64,000 nt of DNA from assembly GCF_014201195.1 (NCBI RefSeq), contig NZ_JACHDS010000001.1, forward strand, positions 4,836,001 through 4,900,000, given 5' to 3'. The stretch comes from Nocardiopsis mwathae (GTDB lineage Bacteria > Actinomycetota > Actinomycetes > Streptosporangiales > Streptosporangiaceae). Positions within the stretch are counted from its first letter, which is position 1. Every line of letters begins with the position of its first letter. A model generated the notes under the pieces. The model searched no databases, was not told the origin of the DNA, and saw nothing but the letters and a program-made list of their open reading frames with translations. Below are positions 51,799 to 60,614 of the stretch, in pieces. Made by a program: the position numbers and the translations under genes.

Positions 51799-52128
51799 TT
51801 GTCCACTGTCAGTATCGCCCCGGAGAATGACCACTTCACCACGATCAACATTTTCAACACTACTCCCGAGAAACAGGACGAGCTAACCGAGGCCCTACTG
51901 AAGGGCATGCCACTACTGGACCAGCAGCCGGGATTTGTGTCAACCAGCCTGCACAAGAGCCATGACGGTGCGCGCGTCATTGCGTACGTGCAGTGGCAGT
52001 CCAGGGAGGCATTCGAGACGATGCGGGCGCGACCAGACGCACAGGGTCACTTCGAGTTGGTCGGACGTCTCGTCACCTCTGTCGACGCCATTGCCTGCCG
52101 GGTCGCTTTCACACATGAAAAATCGTGA
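51799..52128 (+). CDS. Second TcmH-like ABM-domain monooxygenase
   Basis: A 109-residue ABM protein closely similar in layout to the one at 40654: TTINIFNTTPEKQDELTEAL, QQPGFVSTSLHKSHDGARVIAYVQWQSREAFETMR. Probably a quinone-forming oxygenase acting at another ring or step. The start is a TTG at 51799 behind GAGGAGC; the larger upstream frame belongs to the overlap with the hydroxylase gene. Confidence 0.83.
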   Translation: MSTVSIAPENDHFTTINIFNTTPEKQDELTEALLKGMPLLDQQPGFVSTSLHKSHDGARVIAYVQWQSREAFETMRARPDAQGHFELVGRLVTSVDAIACRVAFTHEKS

Positions 52129-52171
52129 ATAGCCGACCCGATTCTTCAGTCCGATCACATCTAGGAGCCAT

Positions 52172-53098
52172 ATGCAAGCAGTGACCATCTTGTCATTCGG
52201 GGGACCGAAGGTTCTGACGGTCGCCGATCTTCCCGTCCCCGAGCCCGGCCGGGGCGAGGTCCGGATCCGTGTGCAGGCTGCCGCGATCCACCCACTGGAC
52301 ATCGTCGCGCGATCTGGATTCCTCGGCCCCATGCTGCCTCTCGGCCCGCGCTATGTCCTCGGTGCCGATGTCGCCGGAGTCGTGGACGCCATCGGTCCCA
52401 GCGTGACCGATTTCTCTATCGGGCAGTCGGTGGTAGGTATGTCCAACTGGCCCGACACGAAGGTAGGAACACAGGCCGAGTACGTGGTGCTTCCCACGGA
52501 AGTTCTGGCGTCGGCACCCATGGCGGTCGAGCCCGCGCCAGCGGCCACCCTCCCGCTCAATGCCCTCACCGCCCGGCAGGCTCTCGACATCCTGGACCTC
52601 TCGGCGGGGCAGACGCTCGCGGTCACGGGGGCCGCTGGCGGTGTGGGCGGGTTCGCCGTCGAGCTGGCCCGGCACCGAGGACTCAAGGTCATTGGCGTGG
52701 CGGGCCCTCAGGACGAGGAGTTTCTGACTGGCCTCGGCGCGGATTTCGTTGAACGCTCGGAGGACCCCGGAGCCGCCATTCGCAAGGCCGCTCGCGCTGG
52801 AGTGGACGGCGTGCTCGACAGCGCGGCCATCGGGGCTGTGGTCTTGGCCGGTGTCCGTGACGGCGGTGCATACGTGGGCGTCACCCCTCCCTCCCCACCC
52901 GAGTCCGTACGCGGTATTCGCACAGGGGTGGTCCTGGCGCGCGGACTGCGATCGCAGCTCACCGAGTTGGTCGAACTTGTGGAGCAAGGGCGAATCACGC
53001 TGCGTGCTCCGAGGACCTACCCGATCGAGAGCGTGGCTGAGGCTCACACGACTCTCGCTAAAGGCGGTGTCCGCGGCGGCGTCGTACTGATCCCGTAG
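52172..53098 (+). CDS. Zinc-independent MDR-type NADPH:quinone reductase
   Basis: A 308-residue medium-chain dehydrogenase/reductase. It has the GroES-like domain with GADVAGVVDAIGP (~70), and the cofactor motif AVTGAAGGVGGFAVELARHRG (~155). No structural-zinc cysteines are present, as in quinone/enoyl reductases. In aromatic polyketide clusters such enzymes can reduce quinones or enones. AGGAG lies eight bases ahead of the ATG. It is the last of the three-gene group with the FAD hydroxylase. Confidence 0.85.
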   Translation: MQAVTILSFGGPKVLTVADLPVPEPGRGEVRIRVQAAAIHPLDIVARSGFLGPMLPLGPRYVLGADVAGVVDAIGPSVTDFSIGQSVVGMSNWPDTKVGTQAEYVVLPTEVLASAPMAVEPAPAATLPLNALTARQALDILDLSAGQTLAVTGAAGGVGGFAVELARHRGLKVIGVAGPQDEEFLTGLGADFVERSEDPGAAIRKAARAGVDGVLDSAAIGAVVLAGVRDGGAYVGVTPPSPPESVRGIRTGVVLARGLRSQLTELVELVEQGRITLRAPRTYPIESVAEAHTTLAKGGVRGGVVLIP

Positions 53099-53612
53099 TC
53101 CTCTCATTCGGGAGGCAGATCGTGGTCCCAAGCCGTTCGGCTCGGGGTCACGATCACGGCGGATATCAAGCGACGAGCTCAGGTGGATGCCGGGATCGTG
53201 TTCAGGCAGGCGAGCAGCGTACGGGCCTTCACATTGACGTAAGAGGTGTGCCGGACCAGTGAGGTGAGTTGGGCCGGGGTGACCCAGGCATAGCCGGGTG
53301 GGGGAGCGAGGGGGGGTGCGCCTCTCGTCGGCCTCGATGATGACGTAGCGGCTCTCGGCATGCAGAAACCTCCCGCCTTCTTCCGAGTGGACGGCTGAGT
53401 AGAGAACGCAGTCCGGGTCGGCTTCCAGCACCTGATCCAGAAATGCCGGACGTGCCGGATATCCCAGGTGCGCATAGTTGCGGGGCGTGCACTGGACAGT
53501 AGGGCCGAGTTCAATGGTGCTGCGGAAGCCGCCTTCGACCCGAGCGCGTACCAGGACGTGCGGAATATCGTCGATGGTGCGGATGAGGAATGCAGTGACA
53601 CCCGTCCCGACC

Positions 53613-54903
53613 CACGGCTAATGCAAAGTCGGTGCTCTGCGGGGTTCTTACTGGTCAGGGGAGTCCGATGAGGTCGAGTGGGCGTGTGAACGCCTCGTAG
53701 GAGACCCACCGGATGGATTCGGCGATGGTGGCGGTGTTCTCCAGCGAGGCGAGCAGGGGGATGGCGAGATTGCGCAGCATCGCCATGTTCTCCAGACCCC
53801 GGCCGCAGCGGACCTTGGAGGCGTCCTCGCCGAAGGTGGCGTCTCTGATGTGGTGGAGCGCTTCGATGCCCCAGTGCCGGCGAACGAGGCCCATCAGCCG
53901 CTGTGGAGACGCTTTCTCGCAGGTCATGTCGGTGATGTAGTAGCCGGTCCGGCGGGTTTGGACGCCGTCGGCGATGCGGGTGGTGGTGCGCAGCACCTGC
54001 ACCGCTTGGGCGGCGTGGGGGAACAGCAGCCCGCAGGCGGACAGGACCTTGATGCTGCGGGTCTCGCGTCGGCCGTGCCCCGATTCGCGGGTGCGGGCCA
54101 GCACTGGCGCCTTGCCCCATGGGAGCTTCTTGACCTGGGAGAACAGGGTCGGCTGGTTGGCCTTGCAACCGAGCAGGTAGTGCGCGCCGCGCTCTTGGAC
54201 CAGGTGGGCGGCGGTGGCCTTCTGGGTGTGCAGCGCGTCGGCGGAGACGACGGCGCCGGTGATGTCCAGACCGGCGAGCAGGTCGGCTAGGGCGTGGATC
54301 TCGCTGGTCTTGTCCGGCACCCGCAGCTGGGCGGCCACCTGGCCGTGGCCGGTCATCGCGGCCAGCAGGTGGGCCGGGCCGGACTGGCCGCGGGCTGATC
54401 CTCGGGCGCATTTGCCGTCCACGATGAGCACGGAAAGGTCGTCATCGCAGTTCAAGGCCGTCAGGTGGGCGGGCGGCAGGGCGATGAGCACACGGCGGAT
54501 CGTGTCGGCTGAGGGCGGTTGGCGTACCGCGAGGGCGGGGTGGGTGGTGCGGGCGCCCAGGCGGGCCAGGGTGTGCTGGGGCGCGTTGGCCGCCCACTGG
54601 CCGATCGCGGCGAACGAGCGTGCTCCGGCCAGGATGGCGCACAGGGCGGTGAGGATGACGCAGCTCAGGGTGTGGCGGCGGCCGCGGGCCGCGCGGGGGT
54701 CGGCCAGAGCGCGGATCCGGGAGGACAGGGCGGGGGCGGGCATGGAAGACTGGGGCACCTGAGCTCCTGTGCGCAGACGTTCGACTTTGGAAGGTCTTCC
54801 GTCTTGTACAGGGGCTCTTCTGCTGCGCTCAGGCGTTTCCAGAGATCGTCACAGCCCCGTGACCTGGGGATCCGCTCTTATCCGACGGACTTTGCAAGAG
54901 CCG
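53613..54903 (-). mobile_element. ISAs1-family insertion sequence
   Basis: A 1291-bp element with inverted ends CACGGCTAATGCAAAGTCGG (left) and the complement of CACGGCTCTTGCAAAGTCCG (right). It contains one transposase gene and sits inside the second 2,3-dehydratase gene, with a 9-bp direct duplication outside. Confidence 0.92.
53655..54758 (-). CDS. ISAs1-family transposase
   Basis: A 367-residue DDE transposase. It opens with ...LSSRIRALADPRAARGRRHTLSCVILTALCAILAG, the DUF4338-like associated N-terminal domain of ISAs1 transposases, and shows catalytic Asp in LIVDGKCARG and VVSADALHTQ, and a Glu in HWGIEALHHIRD. The frame is unbroken, so the element may still be active or recently was. 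GTG start. Confidence 0.9.
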   Translation of the reverse strand: MPQSSMPAPALSSRIRALADPRAARGRRHTLSCVILTALCAILAGARSFAAIGQWAANAPQHTLARLGARTTHPALAVRQPPSADTIRRVLIALPPAHLTALNCDDDLSVLIVDGKCARGSARGQSGPAHLLAAMTGHGQVAAQLRVPDKTSEIHALADLLAGLDITGAVVSADALHTQKATAAHLVQERGAHYLLGCKANQPTLFSQVKKLPWGKAPVLARTRESGHGRRETRSIKVLSACGLLFPHAAQAVQVLRTTTRIADGVQTRRTGYYITDMTCEKASPQRLMGLVRRHWGIEALHHIRDATFGEDASKVRCGRGLENMAMLRNLAIPLLASLENTATIAESIRWVSYEAFTRPLDLIGLP

Positions 54904-55864
54904 TGGTCCCGACCGGCTCGAAGAGAGGCTGGGTCCACCGGGTGACTTCGCGACTCTTCGCCTCTACGGTCACGGCGACGACCTTGAAGTACCGACCTTC
55001 CTGATGCTCAATGGCTGCCTGACGGCGTGTCCAACCGGTGACGGCGTCCAGCGGAATCAGGCTGGCCCGCACCTCGTGGCCCGCGCACTCCTCGGTGAAC
55101 CAGGACAGCAGTTCGGTGTCCGAGAGCACGGCACGCCCGTGCCTGTCCTCGTGAGGCAGGCATGACAGAATGGTTCGGGAATCCATGTTGACGGTGTTCT
55201 CGAGGTGCAGCAGCTCGTTAATCTGCCCGAGCGTGAGCCAGCGGAAGTCATCGTGGAGCGGCACTTCCGCGTCCGTCTCGACGACCATATTGCGGTTGAA
55301 CTTCCGGTAGAATCACGAGCCGTGTTCGGACTGGAGCACGTCGGCGATGACTCGGGATCTATTTGGTCGCATGAAGTGGCGTAGGTACGGCACATCCGCA
55401 CCGTTGTGGACCTTGGTGTAGTTGCTGCGGGTGGCCTGGACCGTCGGGGCGAGCTGAACCAGCCCGAGGTTGCCCGGTTCCATCTTGGCTTGCAGTAGGA
55501 AGTGCAGAACACCGTCGAACTCCTTGGCCAGGATCCCGAGTATTCCCACCTCCGGCTGACTGATGATGCGCTGGCGCCATTCCTCGTGCGGGTTGTGCCC
55601 GACCTTGACGTGCAGTCCTTCAACGGAGAAGAAACGTCCGGTCTGATGGAGCAGCTTCCCGGTCCCCTCTTGGAAACACCATCTGTCTAGCTCGGCGAAG
55701 GGAATACGCTCCACACGGATTCCCTGCGCTCTACAGCGTTCAGTGAGCCAGTTGAGAACATCAGACGTCGCCGTGTGCGAGCCGTCGATCGCGGCCGACG
55801 AATGAGCAATGCGGGTGGTCAAGGCTGAGGGCCACGCGGGGGCGGGCCTCCATTCGGGCAGAGG

Positions 55865-56905
55865 TCACCGCCGCGCCTCCCCCCGTTCCGTGCCCACGGC
55901 CGATTCGCTCGGGGCTAATGCGTCAATGCATTTCAGGGAGGGGTACTTGACGGCCTTCCACCACCCGGGATTTTCTCGGTACCACGCGACGGTCTCGCTC
56001 AGTCCCCGGTCAAAGGGAATCCGGGGGGTATAGCCCAGCTCCCGACGGATCTTGCTCTCGTTGAGGGAGTACCGGAAATCGTGCCCCTTGCGGTTGGCGA
56101 CCCACTGAATCATCGAACAGTCCGCCCCGCACAGCTCCAGGATGCGGTGGGTGATGGCCAAGTTCGTCCGCGCGTTCCCCCCACCGACGTTATAGATTTC
56201 ACCGGAGCGTCCTTGGGTGAGCACGAGATGGACCGCCCGGCAGTGGTCGTCGACATGCAGCCATTCTCGGACGTTGCGGCCGTCGCCATAGAGTGGGATC
56301 CGCTTGCCCTCCAACAGGTTGGTGACGAATAGCGGGATGAGCTTCTCAGGATGCTGGTACGGGCCAAAGTTGTTGCAGCAGCGGGTGATCGAGACATCGA
56401 GTCCGTAGGTCTTCCAGTAGGCGTGGGCGATGGCGTCAGATCCTGCCTTAGAGGCGGCGTAGGGAGAGTTAGGCAAGAGGGGGCAGTCCTCAGTCCACGA
56501 GCCTTCCGTGATGGAACCGTAAACTTCGTCGGTGGAGACATGCACGATTCGCCGAACCCCGGTGTGTCGGCAAGCTTCCAGGAGGGTCTGGGTGCCCTCC
56601 ACGTTGGCGGAGACGAACTCGGCGGCAGCCTCGATGGAACGATCCACGTGCGACTCGGCGGCGAAGTGCACCACCGCGTCATGACCGGGCAATAGGTTCA
56701 GCAGTAGACCGAAGTCGCGGACATCCCCGGTGACGAACTTCAGGCTCGGATGGCGTAGGGGAAGATTGGCCCTATTGCCAGCGTAGGTGAGTTTGTCGAG
56801 GACAGTGATCTGGGCATTCTCGCTACCCGCGTACCCGCCACTGAGTAGGGCCCGGACGTAGTGAGAGCCGACGAAGCCGGCGCCGCCAGTGACCAGAAGC
56901 CTCAT
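55865..56905 (-). CDS. rmlB: dTDP-glucose 4,6-dehydratase, second copy
   Basis: A 346-residue RmlB homologue: GGAGFVGSHYVRALLSGG at the start, STDEVYGS and YAASK (~130-160), CCNNFGPYQHPEK and REWLHVDDHCRA. It makes TDP-4-keto-6-deoxyglucose for the second sugar operon. Its ATG overlaps the stop of the preceding rmlA gene (ATGA), so they are coupled. It differs clearly from the copy at 13359 and is not a recent duplicate. Confidence 0.95.
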   Translation of the reverse strand: MRLLVTGGAGFVGSHYVRALLSGGYAGSENAQITVLDKLTYAGNRANLPLRHPSLKFVTGDVRDFGLLLNLLPGHDAVVHFAAESHVDRSIEAAAEFVSANVEGTQTLLEACRHTGVRRIVHVSTDEVYGSITEGSWTEDCPLLPNSPYAASKAGSDAIAHAYWKTYGLDVSITRCCNNFGPYQHPEKLIPLFVTNLLEGKRIPLYGDGRNVREWLHVDDHCRAVHLVLTQGRSGEIYNVGGGNARTNLAITHRILELCGADCSMIQWVANRKGHDFRYSLNESKIRRELGYTPRIPFDRGLSETVAWYRENPGWWKAVKYPSLKCIDALAPSESAVGTERGEARR

Positions 56906-57969
56906 ACTGCCACCTCGACTTGGCAGTGATCGCCGACGACGAGCCGGTGCTGTTGGGTGACACCTCCGCTGGGACCGACCCTGGCGGACCTGCCGATGAG
57001 TGAGTGGTGTAGCCCCCGTACCCCTGTGATCACCGCGCCATCCAGGGCCATCGAGCCATCGAGCCGAGCGTCGCGCAGGATGCAGCCGCGCCCGATTGAG
57101 ACGTGCGGGCCGACGTGGCTGTCGGTCAAAACGGCCGACGCGCCGACGATTACCGGTCCCTCAATCACTGAACGAGTGATCCGGGCCCCTGGCTCGATGA
57201 CGACCGGGCCACGGATCACGCTCATGTCATCGACCTCGCCCGCCACCGCAGGGCTGAGGCCATCGAGCACTCTGCGGTTGCACTCCAGGACGTCTTCGAC
57301 CCGGCCGACGTCCTTCCAGTAACCGGTGTATTCAGTGGCTGTGACCCGGATACCCCGGTCGAGCAGCCACTGTACAGCGTCGGTGATCTCCAGTTCACCG
57401 CGGGGACTGGGGCCGATGGCGCGGACTGCCTCGTGAATAGCCGGGGTAAAGAAGTAGACTCCGATTAGGGCAAGGTTACTGCGTGGATACGAGGGCTTCT
57501 CCACCAACCGCGATACCTCACCGTCCGGGCCAAGCTCGGCCACACCGAAGGTGGTCGGGTCCGACACCTTGTGCAGGACCACGTGAGCTGCGGGACGGTC
57601 CGCTGAGAAGTCGCTGGCGAGATCCGAGATCCCGTCCAGGAGCATGTTGTCGCCCAGATACACCACGAAATCGTCGTCACCAAGGAACTCTCTCGCCTGA
57701 AGGAGACAGTGGGCGAGCCCGAGCGGTTTCTTCTGGTGGAGATAGGTCAGACGCGTGCCCCATCGGGATCCGTCGCCCAGCGCGGTGATGATCTCGGGAG
57801 CCTGGCCCCCCACGACGACGCCTATGTCGGTGATGCCGATGTCTCGGATGTTCTCCAGAACATGATCGATCACCGGTTTGTTGGCGATAGGAAGTAGTTG
57901 CTTAGGCATGGAGTGACTGAATGGCCGCAGGCGGAGCCCGGAACCGCCCGACAACACCAAAGCCTTCAT
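56902..57969 (-). CDS. rmlA: Glucose-1-phosphate thymidylyltransferase, long (StrD) type
   Basis: A 355-residue enzyme: N-terminal nucleotidyltransferase domain (MKALVLSGGSGLRLRPFSHSMPKQLLPIANKP) plus a C-terminal left-handed beta-helix region (~245-345, repeats such as VIEPGARITRS, VIVGASAVLTD, VSIGRGCILRD). This long form is common in antibiotic sugar operons (StrD, DnmL). It supplies TDP-glucose for the second sugar set. ATG with GAGGAG upstream. Confidence 0.94.
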   Translation of the reverse strand: MKALVLSGGSGLRLRPFSHSMPKQLLPIANKPVIDHVLENIRDIGITDIGVVVGGQAPEIITALGDGSRWGTRLTYLHQKKPLGLAHCLLQAREFLGDDDFVVYLGDNMLLDGISDLASDFSADRPAAHVVLHKVSDPTTFGVAELGPDGEVSRLVEKPSYPRSNLALIGVYFFTPAIHEAVRAIGPSPRGELEITDAVQWLLDRGIRVTATEYTGYWKDVGRVEDVLECNRRVLDGLSPAVAGEVDDMSVIRGPVVIEPGARITRSVIEGPVIVGASAVLTDSHVGPHVSIGRGCILRDARLDGSMALDGAVITGVRGLHHSLIGRSARVGPSGGVTQQHRLVVGDHCQVEVAV

Positions 57970-58090
57970 AGAGGCATCTCCTCAGAGGATGAAACGGTCT
58001 TACCGTGAAAACTGTGCGGAATACGACTGAGGAAGCTCTCGTACACCGGTATTGCTGCAGATCACCGCACTGGCTTCGGTAGGGGGAGCG

Positions 58091-58681
58091 TCATCCCGCC
58101 GCACCGAGTCGTGCATAGAGCGCGAGGCAGTCCTCATAGGTGGGCAACAAACCTGCGGCCGCTGCTTCCGACAGCGTGGGTGCGGCGGCATCCTTGTCGG
58201 ACATTACCGGGGATTCCGCCAGGTTCCAGGGCAGCCCTAAAGCGGAGTCGAGCGCGTTGATCTCGATCATGGTGCCCGGCATGTACTCGGTGGAGCACAG
58301 GTAGCTCATGCACGTGTCATCGCTTAGGGCGAGGAACGCGTGGCCGAGGCCGTCAGAAAGGTAGACGGCGACGCCGGAATCCGCGTCCTGGTGGGTGACG
58401 TCGAACATCCCGAACGTGGGGGAGCCGACGCGGAGGTCCACCACGATGTCCAGGGCGGCGCCGCGAACGCACGTGACGAGCTTGGCCTGACCCGGAGGCA
58501 GGCGCGTTCCGTGAATGCCGCGGAGCGTATTGCACTGTGACACCGAGTAGTTTGCCTGACGGACACGCAGGGGGTGACCGATGATCCGGGAAATCGCTTC
58601 ATGGCGGAACGCCTCATAAAAGCATCCACGTCGATCTGGGATCTTTTTGGGCATTATCCTGAAGGCATTCGACACCTTCAT
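58091..58681 (-). CDS. TDP-4-keto-6-deoxyhexose epimerase, second copy
   Basis: A ~196-residue RmlC-like cupin. The catalytic His is in RGIHGTRLPPGQ and the conserved CVRGAALDIVVDLRVGSPTFGMFDV follows; the C-terminus ends LSEAAAAGLLPTYEDCLALY. It epimerises C3 and/or C5 of the keto-sugar. The start is uncertain: ATG at 58681 has a weak ribosome site; a TTG at 58732 would overlap the upstream ketoreductase gene's end. Likely translated from the same message as that gene. Confidence 0.83.
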   Translation of the reverse strand: MKVSNAFRIMPKKIPDRRGCFYEAFRHEAISRIIGHPLRVRQANYSVSQCNTLRGIHGTRLPPGQAKLVTCVRGAALDIVVDLRVGSPTFGMFDVTHQDADSGVAVYLSDGLGHAFLALSDDTCMSYLCSTEYMPGTMIEINALDSALGLPWNLAESPVMSDKDAAAPTLSEAAAAGLLPTYEDCLALYARLGAAG

Positions 58682-58721
58682 CTCGGCTATTTCGATCGTA
58701 GCCTTGCCGCTGAGAGCTCTC

Positions 58722-59771
58722 TCAGAAATCAATGACTCGGGCCTTCGCTCTAATCTCGTCGGACAGCATAGCGTGCCGGATGGCAGCGTTCTGGTGGGGA
58801 GTCACATCCGTTCCATCGAGGACTGCGTTGAAAAAGAACCGAAGGACGTTGGCGAACTGGCGGTCGGCCGGAAGGACGATCTCCTCACGGTGGTCTTGGC
58901 GGTCGATGTGTACCACTGGCTGATACGTATCGGGCGGTGTAAAGACCCTGTCGAGAAAGATTCGACCGCTACTGCCGGACAACTCGTAGGTTGTGCGGTA
59001 AGAGTGCTCCATCCCGAAAGAGACCTCGGCTATCACCCCCTCGGGGGTGCAGAGGAGGGCATTCCCCGAGACCATCACCTGCCGCCTGCTCTCACGACGC
59101 AGAACGGCTCCGACCACATCGAGATCCGGCCCAAGGAAGTGGAGAGCCGCCTGGAGGGGATACACTCCGATGTCGAGCAGGGCGCCACCCCCCACTTCTT
59201 CCTTATAGCGAATGTCATTTTCCGGCCTGGGGGGGATCGTGAAGCTGCTGGAGAAACACCTCAGTTCACCAATCGTATCCTGTGCCAGGAGTTTTTGCAC
59301 TGTCGTATGCTGAGAATGGTGTAGGAACATCAGGTTGTCCAGCAGCACGAGCTGTCGCGACCGGGCAAGTTCGATGACCTCCGCTGTGCGCTGGCCGCTG
59401 TCAACCAGCGGCTTTTCCACCAGTACGTGCTTCCCCGCAGATAGAGCGGCGGTTATCCACTCGGCGTGCAGCATTGCGGGCAGCGGTATATAGATGGCGT
59501 CGATGTCGGATCGTTGCAGCAGATCCTCGTAGTGCGACAGGGCGGCGCAGTCGAACCGGTCGGCGAAACGCTCGCCCTTGGTCGGCTTGCGGCTGGCCAC
59601 GGCCACGATGTCGATGTTGGGATCGGCACTCATCGCTGGCATAGTGCGGCGCCACGCGATGTCGGCGCATCCGAGGACACCGAAACGTAGGCGACGTTGC
59701 GAGTGTGTGGCTTCCACTTCGGGATACCAATCAGTGGTGGGAACAATGACAGGGCTGCGTGACTCGGGCAT
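58722..59771 (-). CDS. TDP-hexose 3-ketoreductase (Gfo/Idh/MocA family)
   Basis: A 349-residue NAD(P)-dependent oxidoreductase. The Rossmann motif GVLGCADIAWRR is near residue 35, IPLPAMLHAEWITAALSAGKHVLVEKPL near 100-120 with the catalytic Lys of EKP, and GGGALLDIGVYPL (~205). In sugar operons this family reduces the C3 ketone left by the 2,3-dehydratase (KijD10, TylCII-type). It is the first gene of the minus-strand sugar operon. Its normal substrate depends on the 2,3-dehydratase that is broken in this operon. ATG at 59769-59771 is chosen over the longer ORF. Confidence 0.88.
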   Translation of the reverse strand: MPESRSPVIVPTTDWYPEVEATHSQRRLRFGVLGCADIAWRRTMPAMSADPNIDIVAVASRKPTKGERFADRFDCAALSHYEDLLQRSDIDAIYIPLPAMLHAEWITAALSAGKHVLVEKPLVDSGQRTAEVIELARSRQLVLLDNLMFLHHSQHTTVQKLLAQDTIGELRCFSSSFTIPPRPENDIRYKEEVGGGALLDIGVYPLQAALHFLGPDLDVVGAVLRRESRRQVMVSGNALLCTPEGVIAEVSFGMEHSYRTTYELSGSSGRIFLDRVFTPPDTYQPVVHIDRQDHREEIVLPADRQFANVLRFFFNAVLDGTDVTPHQNAAIRHAMLSDEIRAKARVIDF

Positions 59772-59975
59772 CGGGCCATCACTCCGCACGGTGAGGGGTA
59801 GGGAAGTCCATCGTAGAGGTGTTCCCACGTTAAAGGCGTCTAATTTCTGACGCAAGGCGTCTATCGGTCACCTCTACTCGTTCTCCAGAGCTTCTTTATG
59901 GTCGGATGCCGATAATATATAGAGCCGTTCATGCTGCGGACTGTTCCCCCGTTGTCTATACCAGGGAGTGAGTCG
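59772..59975. promoter_or_regulatory. Divergent promoter region, second sugar operon and SnoaL-like gene
   Basis: About 200 bp between the ketoreductase (minus) and the SnoaL-like gene (plus). The part 59860-59930 is relatively AT-rich (GCCGATAATATATAGAG near 59909) and probably holds at least one promoter. No gene. Confidence 0.35.
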
Positions 59976-60395
59976 ATGACGAACGCCGCTGAGGCCAACA
60001 AAGCCTTGATCCTGCGTCTGTACGAAGAAGCGGTTAATCAGGGATTATACGAGCAGGTGGCCGACGAGATCACTGCGCCGGACGCAATCATGCACAACGC
60101 CCTCTACTCGGGACAGGTCGGCCCCGAGGTCATCAAGTCGACATGGCGGTCGCTGCACGAGTCGTTCAGTTACCTGCGTTTCGAGATTGAAGGAATCGTC
60201 GCCGAAAATGACGAGGTAGCAGTGCGCGGGGTGACGACCGGATTGCACACCGGAACCTTCCGCGGGCACGCCCCAACCGGAAAGCGGATATCTCAGCGCG
60301 CCCATGTCTTCTACCGTATCAAGGGCGGCTGCATATCTGAGGTTTGGCCGCTGGTGGACCATATGGGGCTGCAGGCGCAGATCCAAGGAGACTGA
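59976..60395 (+). CDS. SnoaL-like polyketide cyclase/ester cyclase family protein
   Basis: A 139-residue NTF2/SnoaL-fold protein: EANKALILRLYEEAVNQGLYEQVADEI at the start, VRGVTTGLHTGTFRGHAPTGKRI in the middle and VFYRIKGGCISEVWPLVDHMGL at the end. Members close the last ring of anthracyclines or act as small oxygenases or isomerases. Codon 24 is TTA (60045-60047), an uncommon codon in this genome type and another possible bldA control point. ATG with AGGGAG upstream. It is the last biosynthetic gene before the IS3/IS21 block. Confidence 0.8.
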   Translation: MTNAAEANKALILRLYEEAVNQGLYEQVADEITAPDAIMHNALYSGQVGPEVIKSTWRSLHESFSYLRFEIEGIVAENDEVAVRGVTTGLHTGTFRGHAPTGKRISQRAHVFYRIKGGCISEVWPLVDHMGLQAQIQGD

Positions 60396-60614
60396 AGGAC
60401 GGCAACCCCCTGCGGCAGACGGGCACAAGGCCCGCCCGGCGAGCCTGTCCCAAAAACAGAAGTTGGGGACAGCCACCGTGAGGAGCAACGTGGTGAGGTT
60501 CCCCCCGCTTTGCTGGAGACCTGGTTATCTGGATTCGTTCAGCGTGGACGGGATCATAGGTGGTCGGGTGTGTGAGGGGTCCCGCTGTTGCCGGACAGGG
60601 TTGAACCGGCTATT

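Larger units (their letters stand above)
53604..54912. repeat. 9-bp target duplication of the ISAs1 element
   Basis: GTCCCGACC is present at 53604-53612 and again at 54904-54912, directly flanking the element's inverted ends. This marks a simple transposition event rather than a rearrangement. Confidence 0.9.
53179..55822 (-). pseudogene. NDP-hexose 2,3-dehydratase, second copy, broken three times
   Basis: By comparison with the intact homologue at 16108 the gene ran from 55822 (TTG start) to 53179. Three lesions are visible. (1) A nonsense codon at about 55309-55311: the homologue's QSEQGAWFYRK reads QSEHGS-stop-FYRKFN, TGG to TGA. (2) An ISAs1 element at 53613-54903 with a 9-bp duplication, splitting the frame after FEPVGT. 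(3) A frameshift in the run GGGGGGG near 53310-53316 between EADERR and GYAWVTPAQL. Removing the IS and one repeat rejoins FEPVGT to GVTAFLIRTID exactly as in the homologue. It was the last gene of the second sugar operon. Confidence 0.88.
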
